Source of the DNA: Pollenia angustigena | Lineage: Eukaryota > Arthropoda > Insecta > Diptera > Polleniidae | Assembly: GCA_930367215.1 (NCBI GenBank) | Contig: OV884059.1 | Coordinates: 158,346,511-158,410,510 of the forward strand | Reading direction: 5' to 3' | DNA length: 64,000 bases | Shown here: piece after piece, positions 10,189-21,695 of the stretch | Layout: every line of letters starts with the position of its first letter | Numbering within the stretch: position 1 is the stretch's first letter | Made by a program: the position numbers and the translations under genes | Notes under the pieces: model-generated | The model's input: only the letters and a program-made list of their open reading frames with translations | Told to the model about the DNA's origin: nothing | Database searches by the model: none

Positions 10189-11008
10189 GAGGCTTATTCT
10201 GAATTGCGATGCGAAAATCAATGCGATGCGAAAATGAAATGCGATGCGAAAGAAAATTGGTATTATGTTAGACTTTCGCAATCGCATTCGCAATTTATTT
10301 CAAATTGTGGCAACGCTGCTCAAATATACGTCAGTGTCAATAAACATCAAATTAAAAATAAATAAATTGTTTGTGCTTCGCTGTGAAAATTGTTTAAATA
10401 ATTTATTTAGGACATTCTGTAAAAAAAAAAAATAATAAAAATGGATTTTGTGGCACTGTGGTTCGACGACGAATAAAATGAAAATGTTTTGTGTGTACTT
10501 TAAAATCGGCTTAAACCTATTAAAATTAAAGTTGAAGTCAAATATTTTTTAACTGGTTTATATATTTCATACTTTTTCCATCCTGCAGCTTCTATAATAG
10601 ATGGTCCATTGATATTTAATTCTTCAGTTAACGTTTGCCACAAAGTATTTGCCGACTGACGTGCATTTGGTGCTTATTCATAAATTCTATCATTATTTCA
10701 AATTGACGCGGTTTGGTGGTCTTATTGCTGGCTTCCCTGAATTAAATAATAAATATATGATGAATAAATAAATAAAATATTATCTTTCATAACATGTTTG
10801 TACTTTGCGAATGCTATTTTGTTGTCGAATAAATTTTGCGAATTTGACATTTGTTTTCGCAATGTAGAATACCGACTTGTCACCTTTTCGCATTTGAAAT
10901 GCGATTAAAAAAAAAATTTGCGAATATCGCAATACAGAATAGCAATTGTTCGCATTTATGCATTTTCGCATCGCATTGATTTTCGCATCGCAATTCAGAA
11001 TAAGCCTC
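10189..11008. mobile_element. Harbinger-type element, TIR GAGGCTTATTC (TSD CTG)
   Basis: Inverted ends start GAGGCTTATTCTGAATTGCG and extend through repeated GATGCGAAAATC motifs for over 40 bp. They are flanked by CTG (10186-10188 and 11009-11011). CWG duplications are known for some Harbinger elements, such as those of zebrafish. The interior contains a decayed Myb/SANT-like gene on the minus strand, which supports the Harbinger assignment. Length is 820 bp, so the transposase gene is deleted. Confidence 0.8.
10565..10735 (-). pseudogene. Decayed Myb/SANT-like (Harbinger accessory) gene fragment
   Basis: Translated on the minus strand, one frame gives KTTKPRQFEIMIEFMNKHQ. After a frameshift near 10650 the next frame gives ANTLWQTLTEELN, then NGPSI and GWKK. 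This is the layout of the zeste/Myb-SANT-like DNA-binding protein encoded next to Harbinger transposases: a helix rich in K/R and F, then xANxLWxxLxxxLN, then GWxK. In those elements the partner protein helps bring the transposase to DNA and into the nucleus. This copy is broken by a frameshift and stop codons, ends within the domain, and has no associated DDE transposase. It is enclosed by the 10189-11008 TIRs. Family recognition is by eye, and a profile search would settle it. Confidence 0.6.
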
Positions 11009-11162
11009 CTGAAATTTTTTATACTTTAATGGGGGGAAAATAGTACCAAAAATGGGAAATACGAGAAATTTGATATTTTACTTAACTTTTTGGTTCTACA
11101 ACTGGTATTTTTTAAATTATCGTTTATGTTGGACCTAAACACATAAGATTCATCATGCAATG

Positions 11163-11725
11163 TCCTGAGTGGTTAAGAATCCATAAGGGGCAGTTTTTGG
11201 TACTTTTCTGTTAATTAACTGGTACTTTTTGAATTTCCGTTAGTATTGGACCTATAAAAATAAAATTAAACATGCAATGTCCCGAATGGATGAGAATCTA
11301 TAAGAGGGAACTTTTTGGTACTTTTTTGTTCATTAACTGGTACTTTTTGAATTTACGTTGATATTGGACTTAGAAACATAAAATTCAAAATGAAATGTCC
11401 TGAGTGGTTAAGAATCCATAAGGGGAAGTTTTTGGTACTTTTCTGTTCATAAAATGGTACTTTTTGAATTTCCGTTAGTATTGGACCTATAAAAATAAAA
11501 TTAAACATGCAATGTCCTGAATGGATGAAAATCTATAAGAGGGAACTTTTTGGTACTTTTTTGTTCATAAACTGGTACTTTTTGAATTTACGTTAGTATT
11601 GGACCTAGAAACATGAAATTATTCATGCAAGGTCTTGAGTGAATGTTAATCTGTTAGAGGGATCTTTTTGGTACTTTTTCGTGTTTTAACTGGTACTTTT
11701 ATTAAATTTTCGCTTATATTGGTCT
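11163..11725. repeat. 118-bp minisatellite with alternating A/B units
   Basis: Units start at about 11163, 11281, 11399, 11516 and 11633. Each contains GGTACTTTTTGAATTT and GTATTGGACCTA. Units 1 and 3 share AGTGGTTAAGAATCCATAAG. Units 2 and 4 share ATGGATGAGAATCTATAAG-like text. The array therefore shows an AB-AB higher-order period of about 236 bp. Two more units lie at 14050-14240. Confidence 0.85.
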
Positions 11726-12294
11726 TCTATATATAGAAATTTGTAACGTTACTGACTAACTGACTGACTCACTGACTCACTGATTCATCATCGCACAGCC
11801 TAAACGCCTGAAGCTAAGCACTTGAAATTTGGACCAGAGATTGGTCACTTCTCAAATCGATCCACTAAGACGGAATTTTTGGAAATTCAAATCTTTAGGG
11901 GGTAAAAAAGGGTAAAAACGGGAAAATGCGGTAACCTTATATCTCCTAAACAAAAAGAGATACAAAAAATTGAATACTAATTATTGTTCATTAAAAAAAT
12001 AAACGGACAGGTGTCTGGTACTTTTTTGAAGTACGGCCTTTTTGGGATGTAAAAGGGTAAATAAATATTGTATCACATTTTTAGCTTATCTAAAAAATAC
12101 AAAACAGGTTTGGACCTGTTTTGAAATTCAAACGTTTAAGGTGTGAAAATCGTTCCTAATTTATGTATGTATGTTTATTTAATAAAAAAGAAACATTAAC
12201 AAAAACAACGAGAATTCACAAAGAGCATAAAACATAAAAAAAAGTTGCGATTATATTTTTATAAACAGCTTAAATTGGATGTTTATGTGAAAAA

Positions 12295-12660
12295 GTGGCC
12301 ACCATATATTTTAATGTGTGCAGCTAACTTTGATGTTTTGTATGAAAATATTTTAAAGCTGCCCAAAAATATGAAAAATGTGCAGGTATACAAAATGCAC
12401 GTAAACAAGGATTTTGAAGAATAATTCCAGAAAATATTTATTTTGGCCAGTTAAGTCAAAGTGCAGCTAACTTTGATTTTTTGTATGAAAATAATTTTAA
12501 AATGCCAAAAATTTTGTGCATTTATCTTAAATGTGCAGGTATAGAAAGTGCACTTAAAAAAGGAATTTGTATGGAATTATAAAGAATAATTGCAAAAATT
12601 TTCAATTTTGTGCAGTTAAGTCAAAAGTGCACGTAAACAAAAGGCAGTTAAGTCAAAACT
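12295..12660. repeat. Imperfect tandem block with GTGCAGCTAACTTTGAT
   Basis: The motif GTGCAGCTAACTTTGAT occurs at about 12318 and 12461, followed by similar order of GTGCAGGTATA, GTGCACNTAAA and AGTTAAGTCAAA motifs. The period is about 145 bp. It shares GTGCAG words with the MITE at 4224-4351. There is no coding frame. Confidence 0.6.
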
Positions 12661-12869
12661 ACTGTTTTTGTAAAACCGCATAAAACACTTTGGGGAATTG
12701 TAGATGTACAAGTAGGGCGTTGCGAATGTGTGTTTGTCGAATGCGAAAGCAAATTATCAAATCGATTTTTTGCGAATGCGAATTCAAACAATATTTTCAA
12801 TATTTATATGCAAATCCTTTTTTTTATGTACATAGTATATTAAAAGGATATATAAAATACAAACATAAA

Positions 12870-13086
12870 GCCATCTCACAGAGTACAATTCCGTTCGGTA
12901 CCGAAGAAAACATATTTGCTTATTTATAGAAAGTGATAGTTTTTGGCCTTACAGATACAGAAAACTCCCATTCCGTTCATGAAAACAAAAATGGTTTCAT
13001 TCCGAAATTTTTTTTCGTCATTTTCTGAAACACCATAATACGGAATAAATTCCGTTTCCGAACGGAATTTTACTCTGTGACATGGC
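12870..13086. mobile_element. MITE, TIR CACAGAGTACAATTCCGTTC (copy 1)
   Basis: Inverted ends GCCATCTCACAGAGTACAAT and (complement) GCCATGTCACAGAGTAAAAT enclose GGAATGA/TCATTCC-rich DNA. A second copy of the family lies at 55734-55973 in the opposite internal orientation. No clear target duplication. Length is about 217 bp. Confidence 0.8.
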
Positions 13087-13143
13087 TGATAATTTTAAAA
13101 TACATAAGAACGCTTGAAAATTCTTTGTCTATATCTTATATCT

Positions 13144-13950
13144 TCTATATATATAAAAATGAAAAATGTTTGTATGTTTGTATGTTGACTTATAGACTCC
13201 TAAACTACTGAACCGATTTTTTACAGTAGCATCACGTGAGCCCTTAAAATAAAATAGGCTAATTATTTTTTCGATAGGGGCAGGGGAATTGGTACCCCCA
13301 TCGGATGCCAATATTAAATATCGCATATCTTAAGAGCCGCTTCACCCATTTTGTTGAACTTTTGGTAGTAAAATCTTCTGAGCACCAAAATTGATATAAA
13401 GTAGCAGCGGGGGAAGTGGTTTCCCCCATAAGACGCCAATGTTTAATATCGCATATCTTAAGAACTGTTATAGTGAGAATGTTCAAACTTTGTAGAAGTC
13501 ACTCTTATGGTATACTACACTATTGATAATAAGAATAAAGCGGGTAGGCGCAGGGGGGAGATACCTCTCATAGGATGCATATATTAAATATCGTTCAACT
13601 GAAGAACTATTAAAGGGAGAGTCTTCAAACGTGGTTAAAGCTACTTTTATAGTAAACTTTAAATTTCAATATAGAAATGGGCGGGGTGGACAGAGAAGGA
13701 GCAGTTTCCCTCATAGATTGAAATATTAATAAGAGCCGCTGCACGTATTTTGTTAACCTTTTGGTAGTAGGATCTTCTGCGCCCCAAAATTGAAATAAAA
13801 TAGCAGTGGGGGAAGTGTTACCCCCCATAGGACGCGAATGTTCAATACCGGATATCTTAAAAACTGTTATAGTGAGAAAGTTCAAACTTTGTAGAAGTCA
13901 CTCTTATGGTATACTTCACTTTTGAAAATAAAAATAAAGTTCGATGGCAC
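13144..13950 (+). repeat. Helitron 5' end followed by about 140-bp minisatellite
   Basis: After the start TCTATATATATAAAAATGAA, the segment contains five diverged units at about 13268, 13408, 13553, 13687 and 13805. Each has GGGG-rich then CCCCCATAGGACGC-like text, TTAAATATCGCATATC and GAACTGTTATAGTGAGA. Short minus-strand frames here merely run through the repeats. Confidence 0.7.
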
Positions 13951-14301
13951 AGAAAAAGTTGTAACGACAAAAATCGAACAATGTAAATATCAGACCGACT
14001 TCAAAGAAGAAACGACAATAATCGCAACGACAAAAATAGTATAATGTAAATTGGGACTAAGTATTGGACCTTAAAACATAAAATTCAAGATGCAATGTCC
14101 TGGGTGGATGAGAATCTATAAGAGTGGACTTTTTGGAACTTTTTTATTTTTTGACTGGTACATTTTGAATTTCCGTTGGTATTTGACCTAGAAAGATAAA
14201 ATTAAACATGCAAGGTACTGAGTGAATGAGAAAATAAACTTTGGCAGATATGTCAACGAAGAAAAAGGAAACGCTAACGAAGTAGCGGATTAAATGCTAG
14301 T

Positions 14302-15354
14302 ATAATATAATATTAAAAATAATGTAGACAAAAAAGATGAAAATGTATTAGAAATCAATTTTAAAGATACTTAAAACGATATTATCGATTTCCAATCTGT
14401 TTGTTTGCAAAATCGTTTTCCATCAGATAGCTGATTATGCGTTAAGTCTCTAATATTTAAAGTTAAATAGAGTCCAGTTGTATTAAATATACATACATTT
14501 TGATGCTTTTTCACTCTTAAGAGTAGTGCGTTAAAAACATTAAATTAACTGTTATTTACTTTTTAATGATTTCTAGATAACTAGTAATTTAATGATTTTG
14601 ATATTTGCTGCAGTTTATTTTCTTACAAAAGTTTCCAGATGATATAAATATTGCCGATATTGAATATTCGCATATTTTAGCAAAATTAGGCGAATAGTTT
14701 GTAAATACGAAATTGAACATTTGTCGCTCCCCTAGTAACAAGAAAGATAAGCAAGCCACAAAAAATTAAAGTTATGTGTCCATTTTCTTAATTACTATGG
14801 CTGGTGAATTTACAAAATAGCCCCCTAAGTTTTTAAAACGTATTTCGTTTCAGTTTTTATTTTGTCATTCAGTGTGAAACTTTTTTGTTATATGTACATC
14901 TAACACCCCATAACGTATATGTATATGGACAAATTTCAAGTGGTTTTTAGATTTTCTATACGATTTGTTTTCATTTCTTAACTTTATGAAAACCTTTCTA
15001 ATCTTTGCAGGAACTTCTTTTTTTACATAGTATTTCGGACATTTTAGGAAAATTAAAAAAAAAATGTGTTTTACCAATAAACTACATACGTAAAGGAATA
15101 ATATACCGTTTTCTTAAGATGTTTTTTTCGATCTTTTTTTGTCTTAATATTTATGATTTTAACTATTTTCTGTAAAACCCCATAGAAAAATATTTATAAC
15201 ATGGCTAAATTTCATTAAAATTCATTTTATATAGGTGTATGTAGACTTTATTGGGCTTTTGGGCATTTTGATGTTGATGCAATCTGGAATGAATGAAAAT
15301 GAATTTAATTCACTTGATTGCGTAAACGCATTGCAAAGTGTGTACCCAGCATAA
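14302..15354. other. AT-rich DNA with a DINE-1-like relic at 14864-14935
   Basis: At 14864-14935 the text CATTCAGTGTGAAACTTTTT, then ACACCCCATAACGTATA, matches the 5' block of the DINE-like copies at 24600 and 62100 with several changes. The rest shows no genes. Confidence 0.5.
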
Positions 15355-15537
15355 AGGCTCAGTTAGCCGGGTTTAACAGTAACAGTAACCTTACCGTAAA
15401 AAAATAAGACCAATCTATTTCTTACAGATTGAGACGTAACATCTTACTGCTAACTGTAATCGTTCTAATTGCTTTACATACAACAAAATGAAACAGCTGA
15501 TTTGCAACGCTACTGTTTCTCCCGGCTAACTGAGCCG
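15355..15537. mobile_element. Harbinger-type MITE, TIR GGCTCAGTTAGCCGGG (copy 1, TSD TAA)
   Basis: Inverted ends GGCTCAGTTAGCCGGG / CCCGGCTAACTGAGCC are flanked by TAA (15352-15354 and 15538-15540). The interior includes CTTACCGTAAAAAAATAAGA and TGTAATCGTTCTAATTGC. A second copy in opposite orientation lies at 20861-21027, with interior and ends conserved. Confidence 0.85.
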
Positions 15538-15540
15538 TAA

Positions 15541-16973
15541 TGTGTATTTTCCATAGCTGTTCATTGTAAATAATTTTCTTCTAAATATTGGCTCAAAATA
15601 TAAATCAGTTTCAAATAATTTACGATAATGTCTTTCAAATATTATTCCTTATCTTGGAAGTTAAATTCACTATTATTTGTATTTATATTATTCAAATTAA
15701 TATTTTAAATTTAATAAATCAATAGAAAAGCACACAAATTTGTTTAAAAAAAATTTAATTTATTGAATAAAAAAATCTCAGACTTCGTATGAAAAAATTT
15801 TATAATTTAAAAAAAAAAATGCCTAAATATTTTAATTCAACAAAAATTTTTTGAATTAGTCATAATCTGTTCTTCGATATTAGAATTATTATGTTTTTTT
15901 TTATTCCAAATTTTAAAAAAAAATTTATAAACGTTATTACCTTTTATATAATAAGTAAGAGTGGTATTTAAATTGATTTCTATTTGGAAAGCAATGGCAA
16001 GGAAGTTTTATTACAAAGTGTTTAGAGCTCAGTCCATTGTCTTACATACATTCGCTTCGAGCAATTCAACCTCAAAACAACCTCACAAATTGCACTTTAC
16101 CAAAATTCAAGGAATATAATATTGCTTTTAGTTTCTGGGCAGTTTTCCGCCGAATTTATGTCTAAATGCCATGGAAAATAACCTTGTGGTAGTTAAGTAA
16201 CCAGTAACTGTATAATATCGTTAATTTTTTAAATTTTCAAATACGATATCGTCTTACTTTTAATGCTTGTATTTTAAAACGGAGCTGAACTTTTTTTATC
16301 CCAGTATTTTATTACATTGTCTTCCTCATTTTTCAAGGAAAAATTTAAAAAAAATTAATAGAAATTTTTGTATTTAAAATTTTTTTGTTTGAATATTTTT
16401 ATTTTTTACTTGTTGAATAAAAATTCTAAAACTTCAAATTAAATTTTTTTTATTTGAATTAAATTGATTTGAATATATTCAGCTTAGAATATTTGAATAT
16501 AAAAAGACTTATAGAAAATTTTTGAGAATCCAACTTATTTAATATTAAAAAGTTCAAATAATTGTTTTCATAGTAAATTTTATTTACAAATATCTCAATA
16601 TATCAGGGTTCTATTCGATTTTATAAAAACTAATACCACAAATATTTTAGCAAAAAATCTTAAACTAAAATGGTTTTTATTTTTTTTTATAAAATAGAAA
16701 TTAAAATTAAAAAAAAGTATTTTAGTTTTGTATTTAATTCATATCTTACAGCTATGGTATTTTCTTTAAAAACAAACCAAAAATTCCTTGGGCATACTTC
16801 CCCTTCAAGCAACTACAGAAAAGCACTAAAAATAATACACTTTATATCAACACTGAAGCTGACAAACAGTTTTTGAGTTTTTTTTGCAAATAATCGTCGG
16901 TGTTTTGTTTAGCGGCAGCAAATTTTAACAAGAGTTTGGAAGCATCATATATTTCACCTTTTAATTAATTAAT
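15541..16973. other. AT-rich upstream region of Prosalpha4
   Basis: No genes were seen. The last 100 bases (about 16880-16973) hold the presumed 5' UTR and promoter of the proteasome gene. No canonical TATA box lies at a suitable distance, and a TTTAGCGGCAGC stretch is the most GC-rich part. The rest is AT-rich without paired repeat ends. Confidence 0.45.
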
Positions 16974-17863
16974 ATGTCACGCTACGATCGCGCTGTTACA
17001 ATATTCTCTCCAGATGGTCATTTGCTGCAGGTGGAATATGCACAAGAGGCTGTGCGAAAGGGATCAACAGCGGTAAGTGATGCAAAACTTAACCTCGTTT
17101 TATTGGTGGTCAAGAAAAACAGAAAATACTGTATTTCCATTATTTTTTAAAGGTTGGTGTACGTGGAGCCAGTTGTGTAGTATTGGGGGTTGAAAAGAAG
17201 TCCGTGGCTAAATTACAGGAAGAACGTACCGTAAGAAAAATTTGCCTGTTGGACAACCATGTTGTTATGGCCTTTGCTGGTCTTACCGCTGATGCTCGTA
17301 TATTAATTAATAGAGCGCAAGTGGAGTGTCAAAGTCATAAATTAAATGTTGAGGATCCTGTTACATTGGAATACATTACCAGGTAAGTTTACATAATGTT
17401 TTGGTTTTTTTTTATTAGCATTTAGTATATATTTCTTTGCCACAGATACATTGCCCAGTTAAAACAAAAGTACACACAGAGCAATGGTCGCCGTCCGTTT
17501 GGTATTTCTTGCCTTATAGGTGGTTTCGATTTTGATGGTACTCCTCATCTGTATCAAACGGAACCCTCAGGTATTTACTATGAATGGAAAGCAAATGCAA
17601 CTGGGCGTTCTGCCAAAACTGTGCGGGAATTTTTAGAAAAGCACTACAAAGATGAAGAAGTCGAAACTGAAAATGGAGCTGTCAAATTAGCCATTAAAGC
17701 TTTATTGGAGGTAGCCCAGTCTGGGCAAAAGAACTTAGAAATTGCTGTAATGGAAAAGGACAAACCTTTGAAAATGTTAGATGCCCAAACTATTGAAAAG
17801 TATGTAGCTGTAATTGATAAAGAAAAGGAGGAAGAGGCTGAGAAGAAAAAGCAAAAGAAATAA
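16974..17863 (+). CDS. Prosalpha4: Proteasome subunit alpha type-7 (alpha-4 of the 20S core), 3 exons
   Basis: Exons are 16974-17072, 17153-17382 and 17446-17863, totalling 747 nt and encoding 248 residues, the usual size for this subunit. Introns of 80 and 63 bp both have GT-AG borders (phase 0 and phase 2). The protein forms one position of the heptameric outer rings of the 20S proteasome, in cytosol and nucleus. It gates substrate entry and has no catalytic threonine. Residues 3-18 ([16 protein letters not shown]) and QVEYAQEAV are the alpha-subunit N-terminal signature. [16 protein letters not shown] and [16 protein letters not shown] are core-fold strands, and the tail is lysine/glutamate-rich (EKKKQKK), typical of alpha-4. 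The start is the first ATG of the signature. An AATAAA follows 128 bp after the stop. It is the only intact protein-coding gene in the window and looks functional. Confidence 0.97.
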
Positions 17864-17990
17864 GCATAAAACGTTTAAAATGTTTCTACATCGTAATTTA
17901 CAACAAGAACGCGATCCTGTGAGACGAAACACATATTTTTTCTAATTTAATATTTTAAATGGTTTAGTTTTTAGCTTTTCTAAATGTGGA

Positions 17991-17996
17991 AATAAA
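17991..17996 (+). other. Prosalpha4: Poly(A) signal of Prosalpha4
   Basis: AATAAA lies 128 bp after the stop codon in an AT-rich 3' UTR, followed by an A/T-rich stretch. Confidence 0.7.
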
Positions 17997-19040
17997 ACTT
18001 ACAAACAAAAAAAGTTAATGAATAAGATACAAAATTGTAGGTACTAATTTGACCGGTAACTAGTAGATGAAGCTTTTAAAAATGTTTATGTTTATAGTCA
18101 TTTGGTAAATCGAAATGGTAAAATAACAATTTAATTAGAATTATAAATACCAATCAAATAATTATTTGTTATATAGATTTTGAAAAACCAAATTGTTTTG
18201 GTTAATTCGTGTATGTATAATTTGCCATACGACCTACGATCCACAGACTTAATGTTATGGAAAAGTTGGAAACCATTTAAGAGCCATGATTAATTATTAT
18301 CAGTACAAGGCTGCGGCTTTAATAAGAAATTTTTTTTTAAATTAGGGATTGTAGCTTTTATTAAATCTTAAGCTAGAAAAATGGATATCACGCATTAACA
18401 GACATTATAAAAACCACTTTTTGTAAAAGTGTTTTAAAATCACAAGAAACGTGTTTTCGACAAAAATCTTTTTTCATAATAGTGATTTTAAACCGATCAG
18501 CTAAGTGTCCGCCGATTTAAAATTATGTACTTGCTTATTTTTCCACCATTTTAAACGAAGTTAAAACTTTTGTGCTTTTCAAAAACAGTGATTTTCAGAA
18601 GTTTTATAGAAACAGCAATAATTATCTCTTTAACGTTTAGTCCATTTAATATATTAAAGTATCTGATAGAAATTGATCGATTTTAAAACTCGTTTTAAAA
18701 GGTGTGATAAAGATCGAATGGTTTTGAAGTTAAAAATGACATTTTCGGTTTTAAATCTTTTCATTCACATCCCTGGTTATCATTGTTGCCAATTTAGAGA
18801 TTTTCCCGCTAAATCTAGCGTTTTTGAAATCAATCGCGGGAAAAATACGTTGTAGCGCTAAGCGGGAAACCTAGCGTTTTCAAACATCTCTCAGCGGCTC
18901 ATTTCTGATACAAAAACATTTATCAATATTTTAATTTACAGATTTTAGACTTTTTCTTATTAACATTTTTTGTTTTTCTGGTTAAAATCTACTTGTTTAT
19001 GTTCACGGTTTTACGTACTTTTGTAGTTTTAGTAAACTAA

Positions 19041-19299
19041 AGCTATGGTAACACTTGTCAAATATTTGACGAACAAAACGGAACCAACAAGCAAACTAAA
19101 TATGTAATCATTTTCTTTAATTCAAATACATATTTGCTTTGATTATAATGCCACATCTTACAAAAAACATTTTTTTTTTGCTATGTTTTGCTAATTAGTT
19201 TATTTTGTCATATTAAGACCGCGTTTAATCTCACGAAATATTAGCAAAAGTAGTGGATGCGCTTATTTAGTGAAATATTTAATAAGTGTGACCGTAGCT
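19041..19299. mobile_element. Harbinger-type MITE, TIR AGCTATGGTAACACTT (TSD TAA)
   Basis: The ends AGCTATGGTAACACTTGTCA and (complement) AGCTACGGTCACACTTATTA are flanked by TAA (19038-19040 and 19300-19302). Length is 259 bp, non-coding. Confidence 0.75.
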
Positions 19300-19810
19300 T
19301 AAGGATTGTATGTGACATTTTTTTATTTTAGATTTTCAGTTAGTATTTTGTTAGGGCTATATGTGACAATTCACAAGGAATTGATCTTAATTGTCTCGAT
19401 AGAACCCAAGCAATATAATTCACTTACTTTCATGTAACTAATTTTATCTAATTGCTTACAACGGCAACGGCCATTTGTTGGACTAGTTGCCTTTAAATCG
19501 TTTAAAATAAAAAAATAACAAAAACTGAAAACTTCAGCGTCGTTGAGGCGCCAGGTAACGTTATCTTATTATTTTCTCCTGCACGCTGACGAGAAGCTGC
19601 AAAATAGACTTTGAAGCACCGCACATGAGATTTGTATTCCATACGCGGTCGGATATATGTATGTGGTTTAAATATTGGGTAGATCAGATGGAGTGAAGTA
19701 TAAATTTCACCGCCTTAAAAAACCGAAGCACTTGAATGCTTCTTTCGATACCTGGAATATATGTTCTGTCCATCGGACATCACATTGTATCTTCATGCCC
19801 ACAACATTAA

Positions 19811-19937
19811 CAGCCCAATTATGAATAAAAATTCCCCGGGATTTTTTCCCTTTTCCCATTTTTACAATCAAATTTACATAGAAAAAATGGGAGAAGGGAG
19901 AAAACTCCCGGGAAAATTTTTATTCATAATTGGGCTG
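19811..19937. mobile_element. Hairpin MITE, TIR CAGCCCAATTATGAATAAAA (TSD TAA)
   Basis: Perfect 23-bp inverted ends (start CAGCCCAATTATGAATAAAA) and a near-palindromic interior (CCCGGGA... and CCATTTTT/AAAAATGG) make all 127 bp fold on itself. It is flanked by TAA on both sides (19808-19810 and 19938-19940). Confidence 0.85.
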
Positions 19938-20860
19938 TAAGAGATTCTGATTTCTCAATAATTATATCACCCATATTTACAGATTGTATATGACGCGCGT
20001 TTATGCGTCAGCACGCATCAGTGGGGGTTTCGGGCATTAACTTCCACGCTATTTGCACGACCCCATTACGAGACTATGTCAACGTCTCGGTAAAGCGTAT
20101 CATTCATATTCTACATAATAGCACCGACATCGGATACGCTTGGTCTGCAATCAAATGAGTACGAATTGCAAAGGTTGCTGTCATCCAAAAGAATTTGGGT
20201 TGGAAGTTTGACATAGGAGGTCGTTATGAAAAATAAAAAATATAGTAACAGAAAAACGGAGCCTTGCGGCACCCCTGAATGAATCTTGAACTCGTTTGAC
20301 GAAATCTTATCTATAACAACTCGTATAGTGCGATCTCTGAGAAAGCTCGATATAAATCGAGAGAAATTATCACCGACACCAAATGCAACAAGTTTTGACA
20401 AGCGTGCACCATGCCAGACGCCGTCAAACGCCTTGGCAATATCTAAAGCAATTACCTTACTTTGGCCAAAATGGTGAATGGAAAGGCACCATTTTTTCCG
20501 ATAACAGAGGCAGTAAGTCTCCAGTAGAGTGACCTTTACGAAAGCCATACTGGCGGTCGTTTAGTAGGTAGTTTGACTCTAAAAATTTTATTGCTATTAC
20601 ATCAGCAACTTCCCAGCAGACGGGAAAATTACCGGCATGAAAAGATTTGCTAAGGGACGATCTAGCGTCGAAGAGCACTGCTTTAAGGCCAGTGCAGGTA
20701 TACGAGTTACGAGTTCCTGTAGTGGTTGATTGCTAGCTTGTAGGTGAAAATTATTTGCATATATGTAATTCGGCAAAACAATTAGCCTTATCAACCGGGT
20801 CCGTGAATGTTCGGCCATCCTTTGAAAGAGTTGGTATTGAAGAACTAGCATTAACCCTTA

Positions 20861-21027
20861 AGGCTTATAAGCCGGGAGTAACAGTAACGTTGAAAGTCAG
20901 CTGATTCATTTTGTTGTATGTAAAGCAATTAGAACGATTACAGTTAGCAGTAAGATGTAAGAAATAGATTGGTCTTACTTTTTTACGGTAAGGTTACTGT
21001 TACTATTACTCCCGGCTAACTGAGCCT
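20861..21027. mobile_element. Harbinger-type MITE, TIR GGCTCAGTTAGCCGGG family (copy 2, TSD TTA)
   Basis: Inverted copy of the 15355-15537 element, inserted in the LINE relic and flanked by TTA (20858-20860 and 21028-21030). The right end is AGGCTCAGTTAGCCGGG (complement). The left end is diverged (AGGCTTATAAGCCGGG). Confidence 0.85.
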
Positions 21028-21071
21028 TTACCCTTTTAACGAATGGTCAGAAGCTTTTACTGCCCCGGCGA

Positions 21072-21192
21072 CAGTGGCGGATTTAGGCCTGCTTCCGCAC
21101 TCTTTAATATGCCGCCCTTTTTGATAATATAGGAGTGATTATAAAAAAAAAAATGCCCAGGCCTCACGGACCTACGCGTAAATCCACCACTG
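21072..21192. mobile_element. Small hAT MITE, TIR CAGTGGCGGATTTAGG
   Basis: The ends CAGTGGCGGATTTAGGCCTG and (complement) CAGTGGTGGATTTACGCG are flanked by 8-bp CCCGGCGA and CCCGGGGG, a duplication with two mismatches. The TIR style is that of many insect hAT MITEs. It sits within the LINE relic. Confidence 0.7.
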
Positions 21193-21695
21193 CCCGGGGG
21201 GCAGTTAGAACTTACGTACGAAGTCGTTGCTCGTGAACTTTTGCCAGAATAAATGAGAATGTATGTACATAATCAGGTATGTGATGAAAATTAATTTTAG
21301 AAACGAAACGATTTATATGCGAAAATTTCGTTTTCAACTTTAAAACCATTCGAAATTTATTACCCCTTTTTAATTATTGCAGTTTCTATTAAACTTACAA
21401 TCATGTTCTGAAAATCACAAGTGTTTTGAAAAACCACAAAAGTTTTAACTTGGTTTAAAATGGTGAAAAAACAAGTAATTTTAAATTGGCGGACACTTAG
21501 ATCGGCTTAAAATCACTATTTTGGAAAAAAAGTTTTGCCGAGAACACCTTTCTTGTGATTTCAAAGCACTTTCTCAAAAAGTGGTTCTTATAACATGTCT
21601 GCTAGTGTGTGTTATCCATTTAACTAACATTAAAGAAAAGATACAATCCCTAATTTTAAAATACATTTTCTGATTAAGGGCGCATCCTAATACTG

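Larger units (their letters stand above)
9129..14301 (+). mobile_element. Helitron/Helentron-like complex with internal minisatellites
   Basis: Three 5'-end-like starts (TCTATATATA...) occur at 9129, 11726 and 13144. The first two continue into the same block (GTAACGTTACTGACT, then CATCGCACAGCCTAAACG). The third continues into a block around TAAACTACTGAACCGATTTT that is common in insect Helitrons. The complex ends at 14297-14301 in CTAGT after a GC-richer stem-like stretch, a Helitron-type 3' end. The first family carries 118-bp minisatellites, which reappear at 14040-14240 just before the 3' end. The third start is therefore probably an insertion into a longer copy. No Rep/helicase frame was found, so it is non-autonomous. 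Confidence 0.6.
20100..21260 (-). pseudogene. Broken Jockey-like LINE reverse transcriptase
   Basis: Minus-strand frames, broken by frameshifts, give reverse-transcriptase blocks in order. DGRTFTDPVDKANCFAELH lies before the RT domain (about 20820-20750). RQYGFRKGHST and IALDIAKAFDGVWHGARL are the core palm start. GVPQGSV is the classic non-LTR RT motif, followed by a degraded catalytic box (LLDDS in place of YADDS). The tail CNSYSFDCRPS is typical of fly Jockey-type LINEs. The gene is disrupted by at least three frameshifts, by the MITE at 20861-21027 and by the small hAT MITE at 21072-21192; further upstream coding text may extend to about 21260. It reverse-transcribed LINE RNA when intact and is dead here. 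Clade is inferred from motif style only. Confidence 0.8.

Noticed and set aside
13129..13885. Three short minus-strand frames with similar text
   Set aside because: They follow the Helitron minisatellite units and reflect DNA repetition.
16670..16876. Short frame just upstream of the proteasome gene as an extra exon
   Set aside because: It is lysine/isoleucine-rich from A/T runs, and the proteasome protein is complete from the ATG at 16974.
20286..20477. Plus-strand frame opposite the LINE reverse transcriptase
   Set aside because: It is the antisense shadow of the RT coding sequence.
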